Source: Loripinus fragilis | Lineage: Eukaryota > Mollusca > Bivalvia > Lucinida > Lucinidae | Length of the DNA stretch: 64,000 nt | Direction: 5' to 3' | NCBI GenBank assembly: GCA_964019695.1 | Contig: OZ026517.1 | Coordinates: 58,783,172 to 58,847,171, forward strand | Part shown: in pieces, positions 30,520-41,414 of the stretch | Layout of the letters: every line of letters begins with the position of its first letter | Numbering within the stretch: position 1 is the first letter of the stretch | Translations under genes and position numbers: made by a program | Notes under the pieces: generated by a model | What the model was told of the DNA's origin: nothing | The model's input: only the letters and a program-made list of their open reading frames with translations | Databases searched by the model: none

Positions 30520-30899
30520 AGATTGCCAATTATTGATATACTCTTTGTGTTGGAAGACACATAGGGATTGTGTCTTGGTCAGTGTCATCACCGGCAGTGG
30601 TAGCAGCTAGGTAGCAGAGTCACACTTTTGGTTTCCAATTAATAACTTTTGAAGGGATGATTCAATCTCAAAGTTAGCAGAAGGGTTGTAAAATACAAGT
30701 AAAGTTTGATTTTCGAGATCATATAGGGAAAATTTTGTATGACACATCCAAAATTAGATTTTGGAATTTTATTTGGACCAGCTTGGCCCATTTCTTATCC
30801 ATATTCAAACTTGCATCCTCTTGCATTGAATAATGGACCACCCATACAATATAATGCAACAGCATGGAAGCTCTCATTCAGAATTAGTGGGTTGATATT

Positions 30900-31105
30900 A
30901 ATTTTTTGCCTATACTAGGTAATTTTGCATGCTTTTTTGTCGTCTGTTATATTTTTTCAAAATCAAAATTTTCAATAAATTCTTTCAGGAATACCATCAG
31001 AGGGTCAAACAGTTTGGACCCAGATAAGACCGAACATGTTGTCCCGCCTGATATGGGTCCAAACTGCAAAGGTTATCGGCAGACAACATTAGTAGGCAAA
31101 AACGG
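30900..31105. repeat. CTTTGCATGCTGGGTAA-type MITE copy
   Basis: TAGGTAATTTTGCATGCTTTTTTGT, ATTCTTTCAGGAATACCATC, a hairpin of AACAGTTTGGACCCAGATAA and ATATGGGTCCAAACTG, then GGTTATCGGCAGAC and TAGTAGGCAAA. Confidence 0.6.
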
Positions 31106-31449
31106 CATTTCAGAGTATTGTTGTTTTACCATTATTCCTGGCAATCATAGACTGAATATTGCTATATAGTGGAAATTATTGATAATAGCAGCAATTTGAA
31201 TAACTGATTCAGGATAAACAAAACAGACATTAACCCTTGAGGCTTTGCATGCTGGGTAATTTATCATGATTTTTTGTCCTCAATTTTAATCAACTTTTGC
31301 GAAAAATCATTAATTTTCATAAATCCCATCAAGCAAAAAGTTGACTGACATAAATCGATCTGAACTACTAAAGGGTCAGTTCCAATCCACTCACAATAAT
31401 GGGCATAGCCAGAATGCTGTTACAGTAATAGTTATCCACATCTAAGGAA

Positions 31450-32310
31450 TTTGGAAGCGCAGTGGCTCAGAGGTAGAGTGCTTGACTCGAGACCAAAGGG
31501 CCGAGAGTGTGAGCCTCACCAGCGTCACTGCGTTGTGGTCCTTGAGCAAGACTATAACAATCCACCATGAGCGACCATGTAGGATAGAGATATCTCACCC
31601 GAGGGGTCGGAAGTTTAACCAGGGACGAGGCTTGCCGAGTCCCTGGTTAAATTTCGACCCCGAGGGTGAGATTTCCCTATCCTACATGGACAGGCTCATG
31701 ATGGATCATTTTTCTCCCACTTTTCGAAGGGTTTTTGTCAGAACATAAAAACTCCACGAAAACCTGAAATTTCTAACTTTTTACTCGTTGGGTTTAGATT
31801 ATTTCTGAGTTCACGAGTGTTTTTATCGGGCATTAAAATGGGTGTAAACATAGTTTGCACCTTGTCATTGCCAGGAAAACACTCCTGGAGCATTAGTTAA
31901 GATGCAATATGCAAAATAAATTCCTGCTTGGCTCCCTGTGCCATTAGCGTAACATTGCCGTTTTCGGCACACAGTGCACGTTCGATGATGTCATTAACAT
32001 TATATGACGTCAGTTACGCAACGCTTAACCTTGCTTGGTGCCTTTGGGTTACCTAGGCGCATTATTTTGGTCCTTTAAGTATCCTTTTTCGGGATAAATG
32101 AATATCTAAGTCTGCCCATGTAAGAAAGCAGTCACGTGGTCATGTAAGATAGAAATTTCTTACATGAGCTGACAGCCTATCTTACATGGGCAAAGGTGGG
32201 AGAAACATTTATCCTAGCTTAGTACTGGTTCAACTCAGGAAGACCCGTCCCTGTTTAACTGAAAGATTGTTAATGGGACATAAAGAATCAAATCAAACAA
32301 AAAAATCTAA
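31450..32310 (+). mobile_element. SINE S1 split by a 660-bp insertion
   Basis: The head is at 31455-31552 (GCAGTGGCTCAGAGGTAGAG, a decayed B box GAGTGTGAGCCTC, GTCCTTGAGCAAGAC) and the rest at 32215-32310 (ACATTTATCCTAGCTTAGTA, GGTTCAACTCAGGAAGACC, AAATCAAACAAAAAA). Joined, the two parts recreate the family body exactly, as in 52517-52720. Confidence 0.85.
31553..32214. mobile_element. Hairpin-rich element inserted in the SINE
   Basis: The left part (31565-31700) is a long hairpin: CATGAGCGACCATGTAGGAT, CTCACCC, GAGGGGTCGG and TTTAACCAGGGAC pair with GTCCCTGGTTAAA, CGACCCC, GGGTGAG and ATCCTACATGG...CATGATG. The right end (CTATCTTACATGGGCAAAGG TGGGAGAA) is inverted relative to CTCCCAC at about 31713. 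The inner 32100-32200 also pairs (CATGTAAGATAG / CTATCTTACATG). No coding region. Superfamily unknown. Confidence 0.75.
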
Positions 32311-32572
32311 GGGAGACTATTGAACCAGTGAAGCAGTGATTTTCATCAGTTGTGTCCCTTTTTCATAAAAACGACTTCTCTTAAAGGAGAGGAATTCTTT
32401 CAGTTAAAAGCATTCCCTTATGGTTGGAAAACCCTGGAATTAAGTTCACTTGAATTTGTGCAATTTTCATTATGCAGGTGCCTTACTGCGTTATGGGAGC
32501 TATGCCTATGAAATCATTCAAAATCAGAAATGGGATTCCAGTTTCTTCAGTGGGAAGATCCATATGGGCCTT

Positions 32573-32813
32573 GTCGCGGGAAAACCTGTCTCCAAGGGTT
32601 TGCGAACAACAAAGAACAAAGGAGCAGACCAACCTGCGCATCCTTGCAATCTGATCAACGCCTTTGTTATTCGCTATATGAAAAATATAGTAGTCAAGCT
32701 TGCTTCATGCAAAATTTCAATATTCTAGCTAGTCTCTGTAGCTGAGGAGACTGGTTTGAGCCTCGCTTTGTCGGAAATCCCAAAGACCGGTTTTGTCGAG
32801 TCGCGGCCTATAT
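32573..32813 (+). mobile_element. TGGGCCTTGACGCGAGAAAA MITE, copy 1
   Basis: It has terminal inverted repeats TGGGCCTTGTCGCGGGAAAA / TTTTGTCGAGTCGCGGCC, about 30 bp with mismatches. Inside are ACCAACCTGCGCATCC, CAATCTGATCAACGCCTTTG and CTAGCTAGTCTCTGTAGCTG. Copies are also at 36402-36545 (truncated), 42540-42920 (interrupted), 52124-52370, 56258-56497, 60376-60618 and 61850-62093. Confidence 0.8.
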
Positions 32814-33840
32814 AATCTGTGGAACTCTTGAATAAGCTTTATACGATGCAATGGCTTACCGTTCTCTATGATGGAATGTGTCTGATTCATCAAGTGAAAC
32901 TAAAGTGCTTGTATGTAGATGCAAATGTGGTAAAGAGAATTGATTTCCGTTTTCATTGCTTAATGGGGATGAAGAAAGACTTTAAATGTTTAATTATCGG
33001 AGGCTGATTGCATCGCTCATTGACGGATTACACAGAGGTTAATACAGTGGTATTGAAATATGGAAGTGAACTAATTCAGAGAAAAGAGTACATTCATGAA
33101 TGCTTTGATTGCTCTAAAATTTCGAACTGTTTTCTCATAGGGAGCATAACTGAAAAAGTCACCGAAATTTCACTGAAATTTCTGTGTTTTTCTATGAAGC
33201 TCAAAATCTTAATGAAATTTCACTGCATTTTCTGTGATAAGTCATCCACCAGTAGAATTCCACTGAAATTTCAGTGGGCTTTCAATGAACATTGTGAGAG
33301 AATTATATCATGTTGCAGTGATTCATTTACAATTTTGAGCTTATGGGTCCTGGGACTCGCTATTTCCCATATTAATGAGTCCAACTGCAAACTTATGAGT
33401 CCAGAACACTATTTTTCATGACAAGTCTGCAATACAATTGCATCCTGGAACTCGCTGAAATAAAAACTTTGCATCTCCAAGACAAAATTATGAGTAAAAG
33501 ATGCGCTCAGGATGCGCTGGTAAAAAAATCCCTGATGTTGAAATTTTATTTTCTCATCAGCTGCATGCATGTATTTAAAGCAGTTTTGATTGATGTTTTT
33601 GTCATTTAATACCTGAAACTGTTGCTTAAATGTCCTGTATATTTCTTTAAATGTTATATTATTTACTGTTAATGCTAATGGGAAAATAATCAAGATGCAG
33701 AATGGAGGACATGCAAGGCAATCTTTGCCATTTTTTTTTAAGATAAACTTTTATTATATCAAGCGACATCGTGAGTATTATAAGTAATTGTAATATCAGT
33801 GAAACCTCATGTAGTACTTGATGTTGTCAAATGGATGGCT
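32814..33840. other. Unassigned spacer with TTTCACTGAAATTTC motifs
   Basis: 33150-33290 repeats ATTTCACTGAAATTTC and CCACTGAAATTTCAGTGG palindromes, related to the ACTGTTATTCCACTG motif of the 26-kb array. A 137-codon open frame (33008-33421) overlaps this repeat, starts without ATG and lacks family resemblance, so I do not call a gene. Confidence 0.45.
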
Positions 33841-34210
33841 GCCAGAATCCCAAAAGTTCCTTATAAGGCCCTCTACCAAAATTGCCTAAATGGTTCTACT
33901 TTGCCTAACAAAATGGCCAGCTTAAAATAGAAAAATCCTTAAATGACATCTCTTGAACTGCTAGCCCAAGTTCAAAATAATTTCACCCAAATGTTTCTCA
34001 TAAGCCTCAATCTTTACCAAAATTGCCCCAAATGGTTCCACACCGCCAAACAAAATGGCCACCAGAGCTAAAAATAAAGTAATCTTTAAACAACATTTCC
34101 TCCTGAATGATGGCCAAAATTCAAAGTAATTTCACCCAAATGTTCCTTATAAAGCCCTCTACCAAAATTGCCTAAATGGTTTTGCTCTGCTGAAATGGCC
34201 ACCGGATGTA
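33841..34210 (+). repeat. Tandem array, three units of about 141-145 bp
   Basis: ACCAAAATTGCC recurs at about 33875, 34016 and 34161, with TAAATGGTT, AAAATGGCCACC and TTCAAAATAATTTCACCC at corresponding places. Confidence 0.8.
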
Positions 34211-34800
34211 CATAAAAATATTCAGAATGAGAAGAGTTAAAAAAGAAACTCATATCTTATCTAGGGTTATATTAGACTATAGCAGGAAATGTTGGGAATT
34301 GTGAACCGGAAATAGGACAAGAATCAGAGAGCGAATGACACAAATCAATTTCCAGGAACACATGATCTGTTGGGAGTTTCAGTGCTGACCTTCGATCAAT
34401 TCAAACTTTTTCTATGACACCATCTGAGTCTTTACTTTGGTTATTTTGTACATAAGTGTAGGTCCAAATCAGAAAGATCTACACTGTTTTTATCTCTCAT
34501 TGTAAATACATGCAAAAATCCATCCATAAAAATTAGGGATGAGTGTACAATGTAGTATAAAAATGTACGGCTTGATATGGGATAAAAGCAATTTAATTTC
34601 TATCTTTTACTCAAATTCAATTACATTAGAAGCTTTTTTCTTCAATAAATCAAATTATGCAGCAAAATTATCTCCCCCACAATCTCTCCCACCTTTTTAA
34701 AGTTATACAACCTGATCAAATCACTTAATTGTCACAGAATAGCTATTAAATTTGTTAAGTAAAGAAGGGAGTAAACAAAAACAAAAACAAATTACAATGT
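34211..34800. other. Unassigned AT-rich spacer
   Basis: No coding signal or repeat recognised. Confidence 0.4.
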
Positions 34801-35050
34801 ATTTCACTTTCCTTCATGAACATTCATGCTACCTGACTCCACCCACTATGAATAATTATATAAATAAACTTTCATGTTGGTATATAGAACAATGAAATTA
34901 CTTGTCAGGTCCACTAGTGTAAGATCAGATATATCATATTTCCATAAGCAAACAGAGGAGACCCTGATTAGGCAGCTCATACAAGAGCTGCCTGATGTGA
35001 AAATGGTCTAAAAAGCGTTAAAAGGCCTCTCTATGAGGTAAAGGATTATT
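34800..35050. repeat. Diverged copy of the 30274-30519 MITE
   Basis: CTTTCCTTCATGAACATTCA, CCACCCACTATGAATA, CTTGTCAGGTCCACTAGTGT, a CAGCTCATACAAGAGCTG hairpin and TCTCTATGAGGTAAAGGATTA. Confidence 0.65.
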
Positions 35051-35349
35051 GTCTTCCTGATGGCTTGTGACTGTTAGTGCTCTGTGGCTCTTCCTCACGG
35101 TGCCGTGGGTTGGTCTGCAGTGTGTGATTGTGTTATTTCCTGATCATACTCACTTATTTTTTAAGTAATGGTTCCAATTTTAGGGTTGGTTCCATGGTTA
35201 ACCCTTTATATTCAGGAAACCCCCAAACAAGTAATTTTGCAAACAGCGAAGACAGATGAAATACAGCATAGTGCTGCATTTCATCAGGGTCTACACTGTT
35301 TGTAAATGTAAAAAAAAATTAGCCAAAATAATACAATGTTTTTAAAATT

Positions 35350-36258
35350 TTAACCTGACACCCCCATATATGTAGAATGAACTATCCCAAGGTCATTGTA
35401 CCAAACCAGAAGGAAGGATCCATTAGTATACAAAGGGTTATGGAAAGGAAGATCTACTGATCTGAAAGCCAGCTCTGTTGTCTCCGGGCTAATATAGCAG
35501 CTGAAGTAGGCATTGGTCATAATCAGAGTTTGGGGGTTGGTTCCATGCTTACGGAAAGGATTATCTACTGATCTGGAAGCCAGCTCTACTGTCTCCGGGC
35601 TAATATGGCAGCTGAAGTAGGGATTGGTCATAATCAGATTTGGGTGGTTGGTTCCATGTTTAAGGAAAGGATTATCTACTGATCTGGAAGCCAGCTCTAT
35701 TGTCTTCGGGCTAATATAGCAGCTGAAGTAGGGATTGGTCATAATCAGATTTGGGTGGTTGGTTCCATGTTTAAGGAAAGGATTATCTACTGATCTGGAA
35801 GCCAGCTCTATTGTCTTCGGGCTAATATAGCAGCTGAAGTAGGGATTGGTTATAATCAGATTTGGGTGGTTGGTTCCATGTTTAAGGAAAGGATTATCTA
35901 CTGATCTGGAAGCCAGCTCTATTGTCTTCGGGCTAATATAGCAGCTGAAGTAGGGATTGGTCATAATCAGATTTGGGTGGTTGGTTCCATGTTTAAGGAA
36001 AGGATTATCTACTGATCTGGAAGCCAGCTCTATTGTCTTCGGGCTAATATAGCAGCTGAAGTAGGGATTGGTTATAATCAGATTTGGGTGGTTGGTTCCA
36101 TGTTTAAGGAAAGGATTATCTACTGATCTGGAAGCCAGCTCTATTGTCTCCGGGCTAATATGGCAGCTGAAGTAGACATTGGTACCCTTACTGTCTACCA
36201 TAATCAGATTTTGAAAATTGTTAACAAGAAATAGAAATCCCAAGCTATTTCCAGCCAT
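35350..36258 (-). CDS. Hypothetical 302-residue protein made of 37-residue repeats
   Basis: An ATG (36256-36258, reading TCAATGGCTGG) opens a frame of 302 codons. After an N-terminal piece (MAGNSLGFLFLVNNFQNLIM) come about seven 37-residue units of the form NPYFSCYISPKTIELASRSV then DNPFLKHG and TNHPNLI, and a divergent tail ending YNDLGIVHSTYMGVSG. There is no signal peptide I would defend, no known domain, and a single conserved Cys per unit. The frame stays open through the diverged first and last units, which favours coding. Against it, the differences between units are mostly amino-acid-changing (His/Tyr, Glu/Lys, Met/Ile), the array is nearly uniform, and no introns or homologous domain are visible. 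A minisatellite with a chance open frame is as likely. Confidence 0.3.
   Translation of the reverse strand: MAGNSLGFLFLVNNFQNLIMVDSKGTNVYFSCHISPETIELASRSVDNPFLKHGTNHPNLIITNPYFSCYISPKTIELASRSVDNPFLKHGTNHPNLIMTNPYFSCYISPKTIELASRSVDNPFLKHGTNHPNLIITNPYFSCYISPKTIELASRSVDNPFLKHGTNHPNLIMTNPYFSCYISPKTIELASRSVDNPFLKHGTNHPNLIMTNPYFSCHISPETVELASRSVDNPFRKHGTNPQTLIMTNAYFSCYISPETTELAFRSVDLPFHNPLYTNGSFLLVWYNDLGIVHSTYMGVSG
35440..36200 (-). repeat. Tandem array of a 111-bp unit (about seven copies)
   Basis: GGATTATCTACTGATCTGGA starts at 35558, 35669, 35780 and onward at exactly 111 bp. Central units are almost identical; the outer ones carry scattered substitutions (TCCGGG / TTCGGG, ATATGG / ATATAG), the usual outcome of unequal exchange in the middle of an array. 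Confidence 0.95.
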
Positions 36259-36401
36259 TGATTACAGCAGTTATTCTCAATATTCTGACATTTATTCTTA
36301 AGCTGTGTTTATTTGGAATTGTTTATCCAATGTCCTTCTGAATCCTGATATACCAAGCGTGTAGCCAGACGGAGGCCTGGAAGCCTTGACTTCAACATCA
36401 T

Positions 36402-36545
36402 TAATGGGCCTCGACGGGAGAAACCCGAACTTTTTTGCTTGCGAACAACAAAGGCACGGACCAGCCTGCACATCCGCCCAGTCTGATCAGCACCTTTATT
36501 ATTCAGTAATGTAAATTTAGGTCAGATATTGTGAGTTTCAACATA
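36402..36545 (+). repeat. TGGGCC MITE, right-truncated
   Basis: ATGGGCCTCGACGGGAGAAA, TGCGAACAACAAAGGCACGG, ACCAGCCTGCACATCC and CAGTCTGATCAGCACCTTTA are present; the second inverted end is missing. Confidence 0.7.
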
Positions 36546-36712
36546 TTAAACCTCTCGCTAAGCTCCTGTGTATGCAAGGTTATAATGGACGTCATTAAGT
36601 TTCCCGAAATCTGTTAAACACTAGTGGTTTATCGATTTTGTTGCATGGCGTTATATCACTCCCAGACGCGATGTCATGTGATAAGAAATTTTATACAATT
36701 TTTGCTTGCAGG

Positions 36713-36842
36713 AGTTCAAATTTCCACCCCCGAGTCTGTTCACCCATCTGTTTGTCCATTACTTGAGGTGCCAAACCCTGAAGACATTTATTCATATCGG
36801 TCATGGCAAAGTAACTGTGCCTTAAGAAACCCCAAAGCATGA
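36713..36842 (+). CDS. Possible terminal exon, product unknown
   Basis: A very good acceptor (CAATTTTTGCTTGCAG, ending 36712) precedes a frame reading VQISTPESVHPSVCPLLEVP then NPEDIYSYRSWQSNCALRN and a TGA at 36840. The peptide matches nothing I know. No partner exon with a compatible donor is evident upstream in the window, so this could be chance. It is recorded because the acceptor is strong and no repeat overlaps. Confidence 0.2.
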
Positions 36843-37124
36843 TTTTAGACAAATACGGTGTCCAGGACCGAATTCACTAATGGTTTTGGATGTTTCCCCA
36901 GATTTGCTTTTACAAATTTGGCTTTAATTTTCTCCAAGGAATGTAACATCATTGATTTCTATCTTCTAAAAAAGTACGGTAAAAGTAGCTTTTATGCGTA
37001 AATGTGCCTAATTCAATCCTCAAGTGATTTCTGTAGCCTCCTTGTAATTGTTTCTGTGATAAGTTGATAAAAAGTTGGGTCTATGACAGTAAATACTGAG
37101 AGTTTATGAGCCAGTTCATAGAAC

Positions 37125-37317
37125 ACACTGGATAGGCGGCAATCCAAAACGTTTATACTATTAACGAATACTATAGATCAAAAATAGTTAGAAACAGAGT
37201 TTTCTATTGCCATTTGTCGCCAGTCTGGCAACAAATGGCAATGGAAAACAGTTTCTTGCGATTTTTTATCTACATTTGTCAATTGTTAGGAATGTTTTCG
37301 ATTACCACCTATCCGGC
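37125..37317. mobile_element. CCGGGTAGGCGGCAA fold-back MITE, full copy
   Basis: The ends are CACTGGATAGGCGGCAATCC and CGATTACCACCTATCCGG. The interior pairs CATTTGTCGCCAGTCTGG with CAACAAATGGCAATGG. Confidence 0.75.
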
Positions 37318-37984
37318 ATTTCATCCTCATTTATCTTCAGGAAATGAGCAAAATGGTTCATATGTGTGAGGGCCATCTCAGAGGTGATTACTTTGTTTAA
37401 GGAACAATGCCTCATTTTGTACAAGTATTTATTGCATAAACAGTTCGGGCTCAACCCATAAATACATTACGTGTCATTATAGTTGGTGTGAAGATACACT
37501 GGACAAAAAATAGACTAACCTCTGGAGTTGCTTTAACATACTGCTCAAAACATTGCCAATAGTTTGCTGTGGCCTTCATACTGTGAGATGGAATTTTATA
37601 GATGCAGATATTTTTGATCATTAAATATAGCCAAATTATAACATCACTTCTAGAAACTAGAGGATGTGAAGGTCCTGAAGCACTCACCTGAGTCATAAGA
37701 TCTCCTTAACAATGTTAAACTTGGTGAAGGTCAACTTAGGCTTATTATTCAAACATATTTTGTTTTACCATATATGGGTGTGGTGGTCATTTAGGTCAAG
37801 TTACCGAAAACAAATATCTTATTTATATTGTTTATCTATTGAATATGTACTCTATACAAAATTTGAGTTGTCTTCTGAAAAAAAGATGTTTAGACTTGTA
37901 CAGTGGCAGTCCAAAATGAGTGGCCTGTGAAGAAAGGTCAAAGGGCAGCTGACATGGTTCTAATATAAAATATTTCTAACAATT
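37318..37984. other. Unassigned spacer
   Basis: No supported gene. An 81-codon open frame on the minus strand (37451-37696) has no recognisable features. Confidence 0.4.
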
Positions 37985-38741
37985 TTTGCTATTTGTTTGT
38001 CGATAGTATTAACGTTTTTAATCGCCTCCTATCCAGTGTGGTTTTGTTTCATGGTCTCCAAGACCAATATATATATATATATATCACGCTTAGGGATGTC
38101 TGTTACAACGCAAGGTGGTTCTGGACGACAGTATGTTATGGGTCTCGGACGAAATCTTTCTAAACATAGGTTTGTGTTATTGAATGTGTATCGTTTTTGG
38201 GAGACTTAAGACACAATAAACCACAAGTATCTTATTTTGTCTTTAAATATTTGTCCACGACACTTATCTAAACTTAATCAATCCTGTAGAGCATGGCTAC
38301 TGTATCTAGTGAATGCGTATATGATACATTATTTTTCTTGAAACTGTATTTTACTACTACACACGTCCTCATATCCCTATTTAGTACTTTCACTTTTGTT
38401 TTCTTTGAACATTTTATGACTTGATGTGATTAGACATTGCATTGTCCATCACATAGACCAAGAAAGAATTTTCTTATAAATCTGCTTACTTTAGACAAAC
38501 GCGTTTTAAAAACCAAAACGAATGTACTGCAGTCATTTTTCCATGTTACAGATGTGTAACGACTGCAAATATCTTGTTACAGGTTATTGTCGACAGCGTA
38601 GCAGGTGGAGACGACAGTGATGGATTTATTAAATATATCTTACACTGAAGAATCTTCTGTTTTGAACGAGGGTGAAATGTCATTTGCCCTGTATGTGAAT
38701 ACGAATATGGCCTATACTAGTATTATGTACTGTTATTTCGA

Positions 38742-38830
38742 GCCCCGCACGACTTGCCGTCGTAGCCTTGTGCATAGCGTGTCAGACTTTGGAACCAGAG
38801 GACCAGGGTCGATTCCAGTGTGGGCATTTA
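38742..38830 (+). repeat. tRNA-like head of an old SINE inside element B
   Basis: CGTAGCCTTGTGCATAGCG (A-box-like) and CCAGGGTCGATTCCAGTG (good B box) are spaced as in tRNA genes, followed by an A/T-rich tail. It is better preserved than in copy A. Confidence 0.5.
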
Positions 38831-40140
38831 TAACAAATTGTTTTTTTTGTTTTTTTTTCTTTTTTCCTCTTGTAATGCAAAATTACTTCATACAAGAAAT
38901 ATAGAATTATATAAATGACAAAAATTACACTCCTTAACGTTTTGTATTGGATTTCCTCGAAATTTGTGGGGGTAGGGATAACTTTGGCCTTCCTGAAAGA
39001 TAATTAGTCTGGTGACCCCCATTTTTTTCTAAAATTTCAAATGATAGTAAATGAAATAAAAACAATAAATACGATTTTTAATGTCAGATTTTTTTTATAT
39101 ATAATTTACTCTGAAATCGAAATCCTTTTATGGGGGAATAACCAAATATATTATGCAGTATCTTGACATGGCTTGCGAAAACATATACATTTTCACATTT
39201 TCTAGAAAGCTTGAGGTCATGAGCCAAAAGTAAAATAAAGATTTTAGAAGCTGGATGGCGATTACAAATTTTTTAGCTTAATATTAAGGACTTGGAGTTT
39301 TTCAGAAAATTTGTAAAATGCTGAAAACTTCCCTGTGAGATTATGAAAAATTGAGTGTGGTGACATATCCTTTTTATTTCATAAATTGACAGTCCATATA
39401 TAAAACAAACTGTATTCAAACAATTAAAAATATTTTAATGTGGGAAGTACTACCCGCAATGGCCCTTAATAAGCTTCAGGTCCGACAAAGTGTTAGTCAC
39501 ATACCATACATGGTCAAATGAAATAACGGTTTAAGCTCACCAAAGCTGAAGGCTCCGAGCTGAGCGAATAGTATACAAATGACTCCAGCCTCCATCCTTT
39601 GCTGTTTGTCAACATTTTCAAACGTCTCCTTTGAAACCACAATGTCAATCGAACTTCATATAGAGACTCCTTAGGATGGAGGGACAAATTAATTGGAATG
39701 ATCTTAAAATGCATTTAACCCCCCTTGCTTAGGCTGCTGTCCGTTCTGAGGCGGTGATTTTCTTATTGTTGATCTATTGTTCAATGTACTTCTCATTATG
39801 GCGATTCTGTGTTTGTCTTTGTTTTGGTATGCATTACTTTGCGCTCTTCCTAGTTCTGCAATCATCTTGAAGAGAAAGAGAGAATTGGTAGCTTTGCTTG
39901 TATTGTCTTACGGATATCTTGTTACTGTAAATGATCATTGGCTATTCCTCATGATGTAGTGGGTTGGTCTGGAGATTATGATTGTAGTATAGCCTGATCA
40001 TACTCACTAACTTATTGGTCTTGAGACCAAGATGCCGCCATGCTCAAATAAGGTAAAAACCATTTAAAATATTCTCTGGAACCAGAAGACTAAAATGCCA
40101 CCAATCCCATATATGGTATTAACCTTTAAATTCTTCTGAT

Positions 40141-40232
40141 TACCTTGGGCTTGGTATGCACTTTCGATGGGAGGTCGCACAATGTTGAACTACTTTTTCA
40201 GGCGTTGAATAGGCTTCAGAGCAGTATTTACA
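40141..40232 (-). CDS. C2H2 zinc-finger-like exon fragment inside element B
   Basis: The counterpart of 8788-8880: CKYCSEAYSTPEKVVQHC, then ATSHRKC. Both cysteines and both histidines are kept. Changes against copy A: Leu to Ser, Glu to Lys, Met to Lys, plus a silent CAG to CAA. Confidence 0.4.
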
Positions 40233-41134
40233 TCTACCCAAGTGTTCACGAAAGAAAGAAAAATGTCGTCTCACATCTGTTACAGAAAAACTGACGTCAT
40301 CTATTGCCTGTTACACAGTCGTCTCTAACCAGTAACATTAGAAAAATTAAAATTTGAGGTTTTCAGTTTTCTTTTAAGAAGGACATATTAAAATTGACTG
40401 AAAATCATGTGAGATCTATTGTCTGATCATTTATGCTTATTTCATGACAGGAACGCAAGTCATTACAAATTTCTGAAGTTTCTTTTCCAGACCAGAGTTT
40501 CACAATTTAACTACAAATATCTATGGTGTTTGTACTTCTAATGTCGAACTTACAAACCCTAATATGACAGAAATTATTTAAGATAGCCAAAACACACTAT
40601 ATTATCATTTCTGCGGCGTCTGTGTGTGTTGCCCCTTTCCACTGTCCTCCAAAACCCTAAATCTGTCATCTAAAACCCGTTACCTGTCGTCCAGCACAGG
40701 TAAGCAGTCGTCATGGGCCCATAACGAATTGTCGTCCAGAACCACCTTGCGTTGTAACTGACATCCCTAAGCGTGTATATGTCTCGGACATGTTGTACAG
40801 ACACATTAATTGATTGAACATCTTAGAATTTTTTTCTGTGTAGCAAAGGTTTTTGACCTTAATTTAACATTACTTTTATGCGGTCACCATTTTGTCTCCT
40901 AGTATTGAATAGCGTTGCTATCATTCTTCTATGATAGAAGAGAAATTAATCCTGCGTCAGATATAAACAACCGATATACCAAACCTGTCAAAATATGCAT
41001 TATTTCCCTACTGATTTATTGTCTTGGAGCACCTTCTCAAAGAAAAATATGGAATTGTGTCAAAAATATACTGTGAGTGAGTGAGTTGGTGAGTGTTTAT
41101 ACCACCAACAGCTAAGGTACATGTACGTCATTAG

Positions 41135-41293
41135 GAGACAGGGTCGAGAATGAGGGGTTGCGGGTTCGAGCCTCACTAGCTGGAAGCACTGCGTTGTGTG
41201 CTTAGTACTGTTCAACCGAGGAAGAACCGTCCCGACATGGCTGAAAAATTGTTGATTGGGACGTATTTGATAATCAAATCAAACAAACAAAAT
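41135..41293 (+). repeat. SINE S1, deleted internally
   Basis: The head is decayed before GAGACAGGGTCGAGAATGAG, then the B box GCGGGTTCGAGCCTC is good, the body lacks the CAAGACACATTTATC part, and the tail is AAATCAAATCAAACAAACAA. Confidence 0.7.
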
Positions 41294-41414
41294 ATGGAGA
41301 CATCTGACAGTGTCGTCCGACAAACTGGAGGAGCTACATAGTGAACAGTGAAGACTAAATTCAGTCCTCACTGTTCATATTCTACTACTGATGGTACAAC
41401 ACAAATTTAACATG

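Larger units (their letters stand above)
38095..40775 (-). mobile_element. 2.7-kb terminal-inverted-repeat element, copy B (inverted relative to A)
   Basis: It has the same ends as 8233-10939 (CACGCTTAGGGATGTC) and aligns to it end to end in reverse, 26 bp shorter overall. It inserted at or beside an (AT)n microsatellite (38072-38094), with TATAT on both sides, so the target duplication is ambiguous. Internal landmarks of copy A are present in mirrored order: the C2H2-like frame at 40141-40232 (minus), the GATCAGG repeat near 39830-40010 (minus), and the tRNA-like head at 38742-38830 (plus). Confidence 0.85.

Noticed and set aside
31990..32015. CRE-like TGACGTCA near 32005 as a promoter
   Set aside because: It lies inside the inserted hairpin-rich element with no exon nearby; not enough to call a regulatory site.
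32450..32745. Overlapping frames of 60-92 codons
   Set aside because: All lie over the TGGGCC MITE; similar short frames appear in each copy without conservation of one frame.
33008..33421. 137-codon open frame on the plus strand
   Set aside because: It begins without ATG and overlaps degenerate TTTCACTGAAATTTC palindromes. No family resemblance.
38605..38904. 99-codon open frame in element B
   Set aside because: The equivalent frame in copy A is not open, and the region contains a tRNA-like SINE head and poly-T.
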